Below, piece after piece: positions 1 to 7,823 of a stretch of 64,000 nt of DNA. This DNA is from Acidobacteriota bacterium (lineage in GTDB: Bacteria; Acidobacteriota; Terriglobia; UBA7540): positions 1 to 64,000 of the forward strand of contig JAKCCV010000005.1 of assembly GCA_021838785.1 (NCBI GenBank). The letters are read 5' to 3'. The position numbers and the translations under genes were made by a program. Position 1 is the stretch's first letter. Every line of letters starts with the position of its first letter. The notes beneath the pieces are model-generated. The model saw only the letters and a list, made by a program, of their open reading frames with translations, did no database searches and was not told the DNA's origin.

Positions 1-495
1 CCGGCTCTTCGCCTCGCAGCCGCTCCTGCGCGTTCGCCGTGCGCTTATAGAGATTCTTCCAGTCCACGTAGAGCGCCTGCGGCACCCCGTAGCGCTCGAT
101 CCACGCCCGCAACGCCCCCGCCGCCGCTCCCGACTCCATAAACCCACTTCCAGCATCCACCGCCGCAGCGTCTCGGCCTCCACCGCCAGCCCCTCCTCCT
201 TCGCCAACTGCTCGGCGGCCAACGTCGGCCCCAGCCGCTCCCCCACCGCCCCACTGTACTTCTCGCGCACTCGCCGCAGCACCTGGCCGCGGAACTCCTC
301 CGCGTACGCACGATGCGACCGCCGCCCCGCGCTGCGATGCTGAAGCCCTTTCGCTCCTTCTTCCCGATACCGCCTCCATCGCCGCTTCGCCTGCCGGTAG
401 CCAACCCCCATCAGCTTCCCGGCGTCTACTAACCGAAACTCATGGCCCTTGACCCGAGCCAGCACTTCCACGCGCCTCAATTCCCCTTCACTCAT
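1..495 (-). pseudogene. Truncated ISNCY/integrase-type transposase
   Basis: Reading leftward from an ATG at 495 there is an N-terminal DNA-binding region (residues start MSEGELRRVEVLARVKG, then a basic helix-turn-helix segment with GYRQAKRRWRRYREEG). Near position 120-130 the frame breaks, and the integrase core resumes in another frame with RAWIERYGVPQALYVDWKNL before the window ends. In intact relatives the early catalytic core lies between these blocks, so part of the DDE domain is missing. The gene is therefore decayed as well as cut by the window edge. Family assignment rests on the characteristic GVPQALYVDWKNLYKR block. It is the first of four transposase remnants packed into 3 kb. Confidence 0.7.
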
Positions 496-537
496 CCCCG
501 TTCTCCCCACTCGAACCTCCTCTCAGAGGTTCCATTA

Positions 538-571
538 GGGGACATTTTTAACGAGCACAAAAGGGGACATT
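538..571. repeat. Short direct repeats at a transposon end
   Basis: GGGGACATT occurs at 538-546 and again at 563-571, just upstream of the start of the truncated transposase. The spacing and position fit repeated transposase-binding sites in the terminal region of an insertion sequence. Where the element ends cannot be fixed from this window alone. Confidence 0.5.
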
Positions 572-623
572 ATCATCGAGGTACAACAGGATGCTGGGAA
601 TCGAGGATGGAGCATAGACTCCT

Positions 624-736
624 CCCTGCTGGCCGCGGGCCAGGGAATGGGGTACGTTGAACGAGGCGGCTTCCACCGTTTGCTGGATGAAGCTCTGACC
701 ATGGGGACGCAAGGTCCCGCGTCATGAGCGGGCCTT
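624..736. other. Structured non-coding end of an IS110-family element
   Basis: The gap between the transposon end at 571 and the stop of the IS110-family transposase at 786 has no credible gene but folds strongly. One hairpin spans 624-645 (CTGGCC-GCG-GGCCAG core). A second spans 711-736, with a 9-bp stem AAGG(T)CCCGC / GCGGGCCTT and one bulged T. IS110/IS1111 elements encode a structured guide (bridge) RNA in a non-coding end, on the 3' side of the transposase in IS1111-type elements. Assigning that role here is inference from position and folding potential only. Confidence 0.35.
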
Positions 737-785
737 CACAGTCCTTAAAACAAAGTCCAATCCAGGTGGAAGATCCGAGCATTAT

Positions 786-2072
786 CTACGAGGTCGAAAT
801 CGCCTCGACGGCCCGCAGCGAAGGGATTCTTCCGCCTGGCATCGTCGCTTCCGGGAAGCGACGATAATCGGTTCCGGTTTTGATGACCGCATAAACGACC
901 CGAGCCATCTTGGCGGCCACAGCGGTGTACGCCTTGCGCCGCAGGTCGGGGTTCAGCGGATCGCGCCGGATATAGTTCTGAAACTTTTGGCAGAAGCTGT
1001 TCTGTCGGGCGCGCACGGCGATAGTTCCAGCCATCCAGAAGGCGTAGCGGAGGCGGGCATTGCCACGCTTGGAGAGCCGGGTCGTCCCACGAAACTGCCC
1101 GGACGGCTCGGTCGACAGATTCAAGCCGCAGTACTTAAGGAACTTCTGGTAATGGCTGAAGCGGCGGAGATCACCCGCCTCGGCCAGGATGATCAGGGCG
1201 AGGATGGGGCCAATGCCGGGAATGGTCTGGAGCCGCCGGAAATCGGCATGATCGGACAGGCGCGCCACGGCCTGCTCCTCCAACTCCTGCCGCACCTGGC
1301 CCAGATGCAGGTATTCGTTGAGAACAAGCCGGAACATGCGGATCGCTTCTGAATCTTCCGCCACGGCCAGGCCAATACTGTTCTGCGCCGCCTGGTAGAA
1401 ATCGGTCAGCCAGCGTGTCTTGTCGATCTTTTGTCCAGGCAGCCGGCGAGTTGCCTGAAGGAAATTCTCCAAGGAGTATTTGGATACCGCCGCCGGACAG
1501 GGCACGAGCAACAGGAGCTGCGTCCATCACTCGGCGCGGGGGGTGTGCAAATAACGCTCGGCCTCCGGGAAGTAGAGCGGCAGGTAATGGGTTACAATGC
1601 TGTGGTAGAGGCGAACCTTCCCCAGGGAGATCTGCTGGTAGGTGTTCGCCAGTTCCTGCAAGTCGTTGGAGTGATTCTCGAGAGGGTCGTAATAGACCTG
1701 GGTGGTCCCCGCCTTGAGCAAATGGAGGATAACCTGGGCGTCCTTGGGGTCGTTCTTGTCCCAGGAGTTGAACAGGGCGTCGCGAGTGCGGGCGACGGCG
1801 ATGGAAGAGACCAGGCAGGGGTCAAGGCCCTGGGCGAGAAGGAAGTGGGCCAAAGGGCGGTGGTAGTCGCCCGTGGCTTCGAAGGCGATGCGGCAAGTAC
1901 AGCCGCTGCCGGCAAGGAAGGTGGCAAGCTTGGTGAAGTCCCCTAGGGTGTTAGCCATGCGGAAATGGCGACGACGCCCGTTGGGAAACTCGACGAGCAC
2001 TTGGTTGTGAACCTTGGCGATGTCGATGGCTACCCACATCGTAGAGCTCGTGGTAGAAGATGGTCGGGTCAT
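786..2072 (-). pseudogene. IS110-family (DEDD) transposase split by one in-frame TGA
   Basis: The start is ATG 2072, chosen because AAAGGAGG lies about 10 nt upstream. The first 181 residues form the RuvC-like DEDD domain: an early Asp in MWVAIDIAKVHNQ, the Glu in AFEATGDYH and the Asp pair in WDKNDPKDAQ. A TGA at 1527-1529 follows ...HTPRAE. Translation in the same frame then continues as WTQLLLLVPCPAA into the C-terminal Transposase_20 domain, with the helix-hairpin-helix-like segment TIPGIGPILALIILAEAG, to the stop at 786. Without the TGA the protein would be about 428 residues, normal for the family. Relatives usually carry Trp in this region, so TGG to TGA is the likely change. The element is probably immobile unless the TGA is read through. 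Confidence 0.85.
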
Positions 2073-2172
2073 GGCTGGCAGAACCTCCTTTGGAATGAGT
2101 GGGGGAAAACCCATTCTATGGAAGCTTCTGTCCAGCTGTGACTCAACCCCGAGGGGCTTCTAACGAAGATGA

Positions 2173-2613
2173 AGGTACTACGGGCCGCAGTTCATCGCCC
2201 GCGACTTCAAGGAGTTCATACGGCTCTGCGGCATGACGCACGTGCGGACGTCGCCGTTTTATCCGCAATCGAACGGCAAGATCGAACGCTGGCACCGCTC
2301 GCTGAAGGGCGAATGTCGGCGTCCGGGCGAGCCGGGATCGGTCGAGGAGGCGCGGAACTTGTTGGCGAGCTACGGGGACCACTACCATCGCGTGCGGTTG
2401 CCCTCGGCGATCGGCTACGTCGCGCCGCTCGATAGGCTGGAAGGGCGGGCGGAGGCGATCTGGGCCGAGCGCGATCGCAAGCTGGAAGAGGCGCGATGGA
2501 AGCGCCAGCTTCGCCGTCAGGAAGCTTCACGGAATTATTTGCTCGAGCCGCTGGCCCTCGCTGGCCCCGAGCCGATTGGGGCTGGCGAAGCGCCGGCGGC
2601 AGGATTACACTGA
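2173..2613 (+). pseudogene. C-terminal fragment of an IS3-like transposase (integrase core)
   Basis: Translation from 2176 gives YYGPQFIARDFKEFIRLCGM, then HVRTSPFYPQSNGKIERWH, the end of an rve integrase core. The Glu in GKIERW is the last residue of the DDE triad. The fragment continues through an NSxxRLHSAIGY-like block (HRVRLPSAIGYVAP) and a charged coiled C-terminus to TGA at 2613. No start codon or first catalytic Asp is present: a TGA stands at 2170, where sequence resembling an IS110 end gives way to this fragment. It is a 5'-truncated remnant, probably cut by the IS110 insertion or a deletion. Confidence 0.75.
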
Positions 2614-2881
2614 ACGCGCCGGGTGAAACGGAAGCCGGCAATGCTGGAGAGCAACCGCGCCCAGGGATAACCCGGTGGGCTCATCGCCTCGATGAGGTCG
2701 GGAGCGTTCGATTTTGCGCAAGCGGAATCCACGTTCCCGCTCCCAATGTTGTTGCCTGGACCTCATCGAACGATAGACCCCGATGCCTTGAAAACTCCCG
2801 CCCCGATGAAATCGGGACGGAACTCTATAGCGGTCGAAAACGCACGACATTCCATTTCCGGCTGAACCAGGACATACCCCT
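2614..2881. other. Gene-free stretch between transposase remnants
   Basis: No reading frame with recognisable protein features was found. A small hairpin-like TCCCG...CGGGA lies near 2800-2820. The stretch looks like decayed mobile-element sequence joining two transposase fragments. Confidence 0.4.
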
Positions 2882-3061
2882 ACCGAGGAGTTCTATGAGG
2901 TCACGCCCTTCTCACTCCCCCTCGCCCAACTCAACCGCGAACTCCTGGCCTGGGAACGAATCTACAACACCGTCCGTCCTCACCAAGCCCTCGGCTACCT
3001 CACCCCCCTGGAGTTTCTCGCTCAATCCTCATCTCAAAGAAAGGACCTCCTGTGTCGCTAA
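2882..3061 (+). pseudogene. Second integrase-type transposase fragment (C-terminal 59 residues)
   Basis: Without a start codon, the frame from 2882 reads TEEFYEVTPFSLPLAQLNRE, then LLAWERIYNTVRPHQALGYL, TPLEFL, and stops at TAA 3059-3061. The block VRPHQALGYLTPLEFL is the hallmark C-terminus of integrase-core transposases such as IS481-type elements. It belongs to a different element from the fragment at 2173-2613, because both are C-terminal ends. It is a remnant only. Confidence 0.7.
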
Positions 3062-3098
3062 TCTACTGGACGAGTACAAAGGGTAGGCGAGGGAAGCA

Positions 3099-3265
3099 GG
3101 TTAGTGTTAAGCTGGCTGGACAAACGTCATGGCCGAACGGAACCTCCTATCAGAGGTCCTGAAGCTTTTCGCCGGCAGTTCCACCGACGCTTTCGATTGC
3201 GGGAACTCATGACCGGCCTGCGGCTGCGCTCGTGTCAAGTGCGGGAGCTGCGGCGCGCGCTACGG
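3099..3265 (+). pseudogene. Broken duplicate of the rnr 5' end
   Basis: This stretch matches 5250-5417, the last 30 bp of the rnr leader plus the first 46 codons of rnr, at high identity. The match includes the leader GTTAGTGTTAAGCTGGCTGG and the block coding for FRLRELMTGLRLRS. One T is missing in the run before CGCCGGCAG, so the copy beginning at ATG 3129 shifts frame and stops after 28 residues at an early TGA. Similarity ends near 3265, with a faint echo (GGACTTGCAGCTCG) further on. The intact copy lies 2.15 kb downstream, beyond two minus-strand secreted-protein genes. Confidence 0.85.
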
Positions 3266-3409
3266 ACATGCACCCTCGGCTATTGAGTCAGGTTTTACCG
3301 GACTTGCAGCTCGTAAGGAACTACGGCGGCAATTCGTGAGGGTGTCCCACGCTTTGTGCCCCGAATGATAAAGGCCCCATCGGCGAGGCCTGACCCGCGA
3401 GTCGAGCGG

Positions 3410-4588
3410 TCATTGCGGGACAAATGTTTGTACCTCGAGGTTCCCATGTTTGGACAGGTTGAGGAAGAGGAACCCGCCTTGCGGGTCTGCGCAGGTCGGC
3501 ATGCCGGCGCCCGGCGGGATCTTGTAAACTCCGGTAACGGCGCCTGTTTCGAGATCGGCCAGTGCCAGCATAAGCGGAGACGCTCCTAGTTGTTTCGACG
3601 GGGTTGTGGTTCCGAACTCAATGAGTACCTGACCGTTCTCCGTCAGGCTCGCTTGCATCGGCCACATCCCCGGTCGGGGCGGGGTGATGGTGACCCTACG
3701 GAACACGGAGCCGCCGGATGAGACCGCATAGAGCCGCACCGGGTCGCTCGCCCGATAAAGATAAACCGTCCCGTCAATCGAACCGAGCATCCCGCCTCGC
3801 TCGATTTCTATCATCCATTCACCCCCTTTTCTGCCTTCCTTCATCCAATTTTTGTCCGGAGGGCCGACGTCGTCGGCGAGCTTCACCGACGTTTCAAACA
3901 CGCCGCTGCGGTTGAAGACCCACGTGAACGGCTTGGTGGGCACCAGCATTTTGGACACGCCGGGCGTGCCCGAAACCAGATTGCCGGTCAGAAGAATGCT
4001 GCCATCCAGGAACGCCGCGAATCCGAACGCCTCCAAGGACGGCCCCGGCGGCGGTTCAAGTTTCGTGACGGAGTCCAAAGTCCCGTCGTCTTTGTACTGT
4101 ACGACCAACACATGGGGAGGGTTCGGACCCGCGTGGTAGCCCAGGGCGTGCTTGTACGCTATGATGAGGGCGTAAACAGCGCCGCGCGGGTCAACGTAGA
4201 AACCCGGTCGGGCATACCCTCGGTAGCCCTCCGGCGAGGCGGGGGCGAACTCGGTTAGCCTTCCGGAATCCGGTTTAATTCTTGTGATTGCCAAGCCGTT
4301 TAGGCCCTGCCGGGCCGCGCTCTCGGCAGCCTGAAGGTTGGCAGCGCCCCAAATGTATATGTTCCCCTCGGCGTCGCACCGGGCCGGTTCAATGATGGCC
4401 GGCCAGCCGTGGATGGGCAATGGAGTCTTCTCCCCGGGATAGAGCTGGCTTGGGACGGGCGCGGTTGGCTGCCCCTTCTTCCCTTTGCTTGCGGCTGCGG
4501 CTTTGGGATGCGAGAAAGCCATCACCGCCAGCGCCAACAGCGGGGCCATGCGAACCCACGCGAACCGTTTTACGCCTCGCACGTCCAT
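3410..4588 (-). CDS. Secreted protein, probably beta-propeller-like, function unknown
   Basis: 392 residues from ATG 4588, chosen over an ATG at 4633 because GGAGGG stands 8 nt upstream. The N-terminus (MDVRGVKRFAWVRMAPLLAL, then AVMAFSHPKAAAASK) is a signal peptide, so the product is exported. The body contains recurring short beta-type segments with motifs such as CDAEGNIYIWG, VDPRGAVYAL, SIDGTVYLY and DPQGGFLFL, the D-x-x-G-x-(I/V)-(Y/W) rhythm of NHL or six-bladed propeller repeats. No catalytic motif was recognised. The gene lies 31 bp after the frameshifted end (4620) of the small upstream Cys-rich gene, so the two were probably co-transcribed. The assignment to a propeller fold is inference. 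Confidence 0.65.
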   Translation of the reverse strand: MDVRGVKRFAWVRMAPLLALAVMAFSHPKAAAASKGKKGQPTAPVPSQLYPGEKTPLPIHGWPAIIEPARCDAEGNIYIWGAANLQAAESAARQGLNGLAITRIKPDSGRLTEFAPASPEGYRGYARPGFYVDPRGAVYALIIAYKHALGYHAGPNPPHVLVVQYKDDGTLDSVTKLEPPPGPSLEAFGFAAFLDGSILLTGNLVSGTPGVSKMLVPTKPFTWVFNRSGVFETSVKLADDVGPPDKNWMKEGRKGGEWMIEIERGGMLGSIDGTVYLYRASDPVRLYAVSSGGSVFRRVTITPPRPGMWPMQASLTENGQVLIEFGTTTPSKQLGASPLMLALADLETGAVTGVYKIPPGAGMPTCADPQGGFLFLNLSKHGNLEVQTFVPQ

Positions 4589-4638
4589 GGCATGAGCCCT
4601 CCATTCCGCCCCGGCTGGGCTAGACCCGAACATGGAGA

Positions 4639-4989
4639 CTAACGACGGAATAATTCCCGTCGCACCCTCGGACCCAGACGTACACTCGAGTGCTCAGCGC
4701 GGCCGTCGCCGCGTGCTTGGCTGGGACGCCCTCGTAGCAATATCCGTCGTAGGTCCAGTTCAGAACCGCACTGGACGCACTCGCTTATGTAGTCCTCGTT
4801 ATATGTGCCGTAGCTTCCGTACGTCGGGACTGTAATCACGCAGCCACCATTGCATACCGACAGCGTTTCAGATGACGTCGCGCACGTCTCATTGTAACAC
4901 CCCTGCTGCGCCCTGGCCCGCCGGAGCGCCCCCGCCAGTCCCAGCACAGCCAGGGCCACGGCCCACAGAATTGGTTTGGGTATCGCCAT
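4639..4989 (-). CDS. Small secreted Cys-rich protein, probably frameshifted at its C-terminus
   Basis: ATG 4989 has AGGAGGTG 8 nt upstream. The N-terminus MAIPKPILWAVALAVLGLAG is a signal peptide, followed by a Cys-rich segment with GCYNETCATSS, SVCNGGCVI and SECVQCGS. As read, the protein is 116 residues and ends in an Arg-rich tail unlike secreted proteins. From about 4775 a different frame gives a much more protein-like end (NWTYDGYCYEGVPAKHAATA, then RVYVWVRGCDGNYSVV) and stops at TAG 4620-4622, just ahead of the next gene. A one-base frameshift, real or from sequencing, is the simplest explanation. Function is unknown. Confidence 0.6.
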   Translation of the reverse strand: MAIPKPILWAVALAVLGLAGALRRARAQQGCYNETCATSSETLSVCNGGCVITVPTYGSYGTYNEDYISECVQCGSELDLRRILLRGRPSQARGDGRAEHSSVRLGPRVRRELFRR

Positions 4990-5010
4990 CGTTGCCACAC
5001 CTCCTCTTGC

Positions 5011-5049
5011 CTTGACACGAAGCTTACCCCCCCAAGCTCTCGTGTCAAG
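5011..5049 (+). terminator. Long inverted repeat followed by T7
   Basis: CTTGACACGAAGCTT (5011-5025) and AAGCTCTCGTGTCAAG (5034-5049) form a 15-bp stem with one bulged base around an ACCCCCCC loop. TGCTTTTTTTC follows on the plus strand. This is the form of a Rho-independent terminator for rightward transcription, and would stop read-through into rnr. Read on the minus strand it sits in the leader of the small Cys-rich gene, just upstream of its ribosome binding site, so it may also fold in that mRNA. Confidence 0.55.
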
Positions 5050-5279
5050 TGCTTTTTTTCTTGGCATGTCGTGCCGTGCATATCGCGGGGATGTATCACG
5101 GTATGGGCTGTGGACATAGGCTGCCGACTTGAAAATTCGGCACGATAGATTTCTTTGAGCCGCAAGCCGGGCAAACGCTCGCCCTTGAGACGGTTTTCTC
5201 TCCGCAAACCGTCGGCGTCTGCCTTGCAGATGATTGGCCGCCGCGTTGCGGTTAGTGTTAAGCTGGCTGGGCAAACGTC

Positions 5280-7724
5280 ATGGCTGAACAGACCCTCCCA
5301 TCAGAAGTCCTGAAGCTTTTTCGTCAGCAGCCCCACCGACGCTTTCGATTGCGGGAACTCATGACCGGCCTGCGGCTCCGCTCGAGTCAAGTGCGGGAAC
5401 TGCGGCGCGCGCTACGGGAACTTGCAGCTGCTCGGCAAATTATCCTTTTACGAGACCACCAATTCCAACTTGCCTCCGCACCGAGGGTCGGCTTAGCGAG
5501 GGACAAGGCCAAAGGAAACGCAGCGAACGTTTCCTCCGCCAAGAATTTGGTGACCGGCAGGCTGATTGGGCATCGCGACGGTTACGGCTTTGTGGTGCCG
5601 GATGCGCCAATGGAGGGAACAGACCAAGACATCTTTGTACCCCGCGACGGCGTGGGATCGGCCTTGCACGGCGACCGCGTTGAGGTTCAGGTGGTGCGGA
5701 CGCGGCCGGATTGGCGCATGCGGCGAAAGGGCGGCGAGCCGCCCAAGCTGCGCGTCGAGGGGCGCGTGGTGAGGGTGCTGGAGCGTGCGCAAAAAACCGT
5801 GGTGGGCGAATTTCGCGCTGGGCCGCGCGGCAACTACGTTCTTCCTTACGACCGGCGAATTCCACACGAGATTTTGATTCCAAGCGGGCAGGAAATTCCG
5901 CCCAACGGCGGCGCCGGTGCCGCGCGCGACCGTCAATTTGGCGGGGAATCCGAAGGGCGACGCCGCCCGACGATGGAAACTCCGGAGGCGCGAGCGCTCG
6001 ACCACATGATGGTGGATGTCGAAATCACTCGCTTTCCAACGCCCAGCGCCCCCGGACGCGGCCGAGTGATTGAGATTCTGGGGCGACGCGACGATTTCGG
6101 CGTGGATGTTGAAATCATCATCCGCAAATACCATTTGCCTCACCGTTTTCCGCCGGAGGTCCTACGCGAGGCCGAAGCCGCGCCCCAGACGCTCGATGAG
6201 CTTCAACGCCAGGGACGCCGGGACTTTCGCCAGCTTCCCATCGTGACGATTGACGGTGAAACCGCAAAAGATTTTGACGATGCCGTGTACGTGGAGCGGC
6301 GCGGACCAGGCTACCTTCTCCACGTCCACATTGCCGACGTGGCGCATTATGTGCGGCCGGGCACGGCGCTCGATCGCGAAGCGCGCTTGCGCGGCACGTC
6401 CGTCTATTTTCCGGATCGCGCCGTTCCCATGTTGCCGCTCGAGCTTTCGAACGGCATTTGCAGCCTCAACCCGCATGAGGACCGGTTGGTCATGTCCGTG
6501 CTGATGGAGATGGACTCGCAGGGCCGGGTGGTGGAAGCCGAACTCGTGCCGGGCCTCATCCACAGCGCCGAGCGCATGACCTACACCGCGGTGCGAGACG
6601 TGTTGGCGGGCCAACCGGCCGCGCTTGAGCGCTACGCTGCGCTGGCGGAAAATTTCCGGTGCATGGCGGAGCTGGCTCAAATCCTCAATCGCCGGCGCTA
6701 CGAGCGCGGCTCGATTGATTTTGATTTGCCGGAGCCTGAAATTGAATTTGACCGCCTGGGCCGCATGATTGGCGTGACGCGCTCGGAGCGGAACATGGCG
6801 CACCGCATCATCGAGGAATTCATGCTGGCCGCCAACGAATGCGTGGCCGGCACCTTGGAAAGCTTGGCTGTGCCCACTCTCTATCGCATCCATGAGAAGC
6901 CGGACCCTCAAAAGGTGCTGGAATTTGAAGAAATTGCGGCGACGTTCGGGTACTCGTTGGGCATCAAGGCTCCTTCCGTCGAGCGGCATCGCGTTCGCGC
7001 GCACGAGGAGCGAGAGCGGCACCCGCGTTTTCACGAGCAATTGCGAAAAGAAGAACTGGAGATCACGCCGCGTCACTATCAACGTTTGACAAAGCGGCTG
7101 GAGGGCAAGCCGGAAGAAAGGATTCTCTCCTACCTGATGCTGCGCTCGCTGAAGCAAGCACGATATTCGGAGGAAAACGAGGGGCACTTTGCGCTCGCCG
7201 CACCCACCTACACGCACTTCACCTCGCCGATCCGCCGCTACCCGGACCTGATTGTGCATCGAATTCTGAAAGCCGTTTTGGAGCAGCAAGGCGGCCGAGC
7301 GCAATATCGGCCAGCGGCCAAAGCCTCGACGCCGCGCCGCGCCCGCCCGTCACCCATCAGCTTGGAGGAGCTTCATGCCTTGGCGGTTGAGACCTCGGAA
7401 GCCGAGCGCCGCGCTCAAGACGCCGAGCGGGAATTGCTGGAACTGAAGAAAATCGCCTTTATGAGCGAACGGCTTGGAGACGAGTTTGACGGCCTTATCA
7501 TCTCCCTCATCAAGCAAGGATTTTTCGTGGAGTTGACGGATTTGTTTGTGGAGGGTTTCGTCCCCTTGGATAGCCTGGGCGACCGCTACGTTTACCGCGA
7601 AAGCCTCCGGGCCATCGTCGGCAAAGATTCCAAGCGGGCGTTCCGATTAGGGCAGCGCGTTCGCGTGCGGTTGGACCGCATTGATCGAATGGGAAACAAA
7701 TTGGAATTTTCAGTTGTGAAGTGA
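5280..7724 (+). CDS. rnr: Ribonuclease R
   Basis: 814 residues, full family length. An N-terminal winged-helix region lies at residues 8-65 (FRQQPHRRFRLRELMTGLRL). A cold-shock RNA-binding domain is at about 83-130 (GYGFVVPDAPMEG, DIFVPRD). The RNB catalytic domain follows, with the metal-binding Asp cluster in TIDGETAKDFDDAVY near residue 325-337. A C-terminal S1 domain spans about 735-812 (FDGLIISLIKQGFFVEL). The enzyme degrades structured RNA 3' to 5' in the cytoplasm. No strong Shine-Dalgarno is visible before ATG 5280. The leader and first 46 codons also exist as a broken copy at 3099-3265. A hairpin with a T-run at 5011-5049 insulates the gene from upstream transcription. Confidence 0.95.
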   Translation: MAEQTLPSEVLKLFRQQPHRRFRLRELMTGLRLRSSQVRELRRALRELAAARQIILLRDHQFQLASAPRVGLARDKAKGNAANVSSAKNLVTGRLIGHRDGYGFVVPDAPMEGTDQDIFVPRDGVGSALHGDRVEVQVVRTRPDWRMRRKGGEPPKLRVEGRVVRVLERAQKTVVGEFRAGPRGNYVLPYDRRIPHEILIPSGQEIPPNGGAGAARDRQFGGESEGRRRPTMETPEARALDHMMVDVEITRFPTPSAPGRGRVIEILGRRDDFGVDVEIIIRKYHLPHRFPPEVLREAEAAPQTLDELQRQGRRDFRQLPIVTIDGETAKDFDDAVYVERRGPGYLLHVHIADVAHYVRPGTALDREARLRGTSVYFPDRAVPMLPLELSNGICSLNPHEDRLVMSVLMEMDSQGRVVEAELVPGLIHSAERMTYTAVRDVLAGQPAALERYAALAENFRCMAELAQILNRRRYERGSIDFDLPEPEIEFDRLGRMIGVTRSERNMAHRIIEEFMLAANECVAGTLESLAVPTLYRIHEKPDPQKVLEFEEIAATFGYSLGIKAPSVERHRVRAHEERERHPRFHEQLRKEELEITPRHYQRLTKRLEGKPEERILSYLMLRSLKQARYSEENEGHFALAAPTYTHFTSPIRRYPDLIVHRILKAVLEQQGGRAQYRPAAKASTPRRARPSPISLEELHALAVETSEAERRAQDAERELLELKKIAFMSERLGDEFDGLIISLIKQGFFVELTDLFVEGFVPLDSLGDRYVYRESLRAIVGKDSKRAFRLGQRVRVRLDRIDRMGNKLEFSVVK

Positions 7725-7823
7725 GGTGGCCGGCGACTTTGCTTCCGAAATGCTGTTGGGTTCTGCCGGCTTCGACAAAACACAAGACGAGAGCCGCAGG
7801 AGCTTCGACTGGGAGGTGAACTG

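Noticed and set aside
1527-1529. TGA in the transposase as a selenocysteine codon
   Set aside because: No SECIS-like hairpin directly after it and no selenocysteine members known in IS110; nonsense mutation of TGG is simpler.
6162-7304. 380-codon open frame opposite rnr
   Set aside because: Antisense to the conserved RNB domain, low-quality composition.
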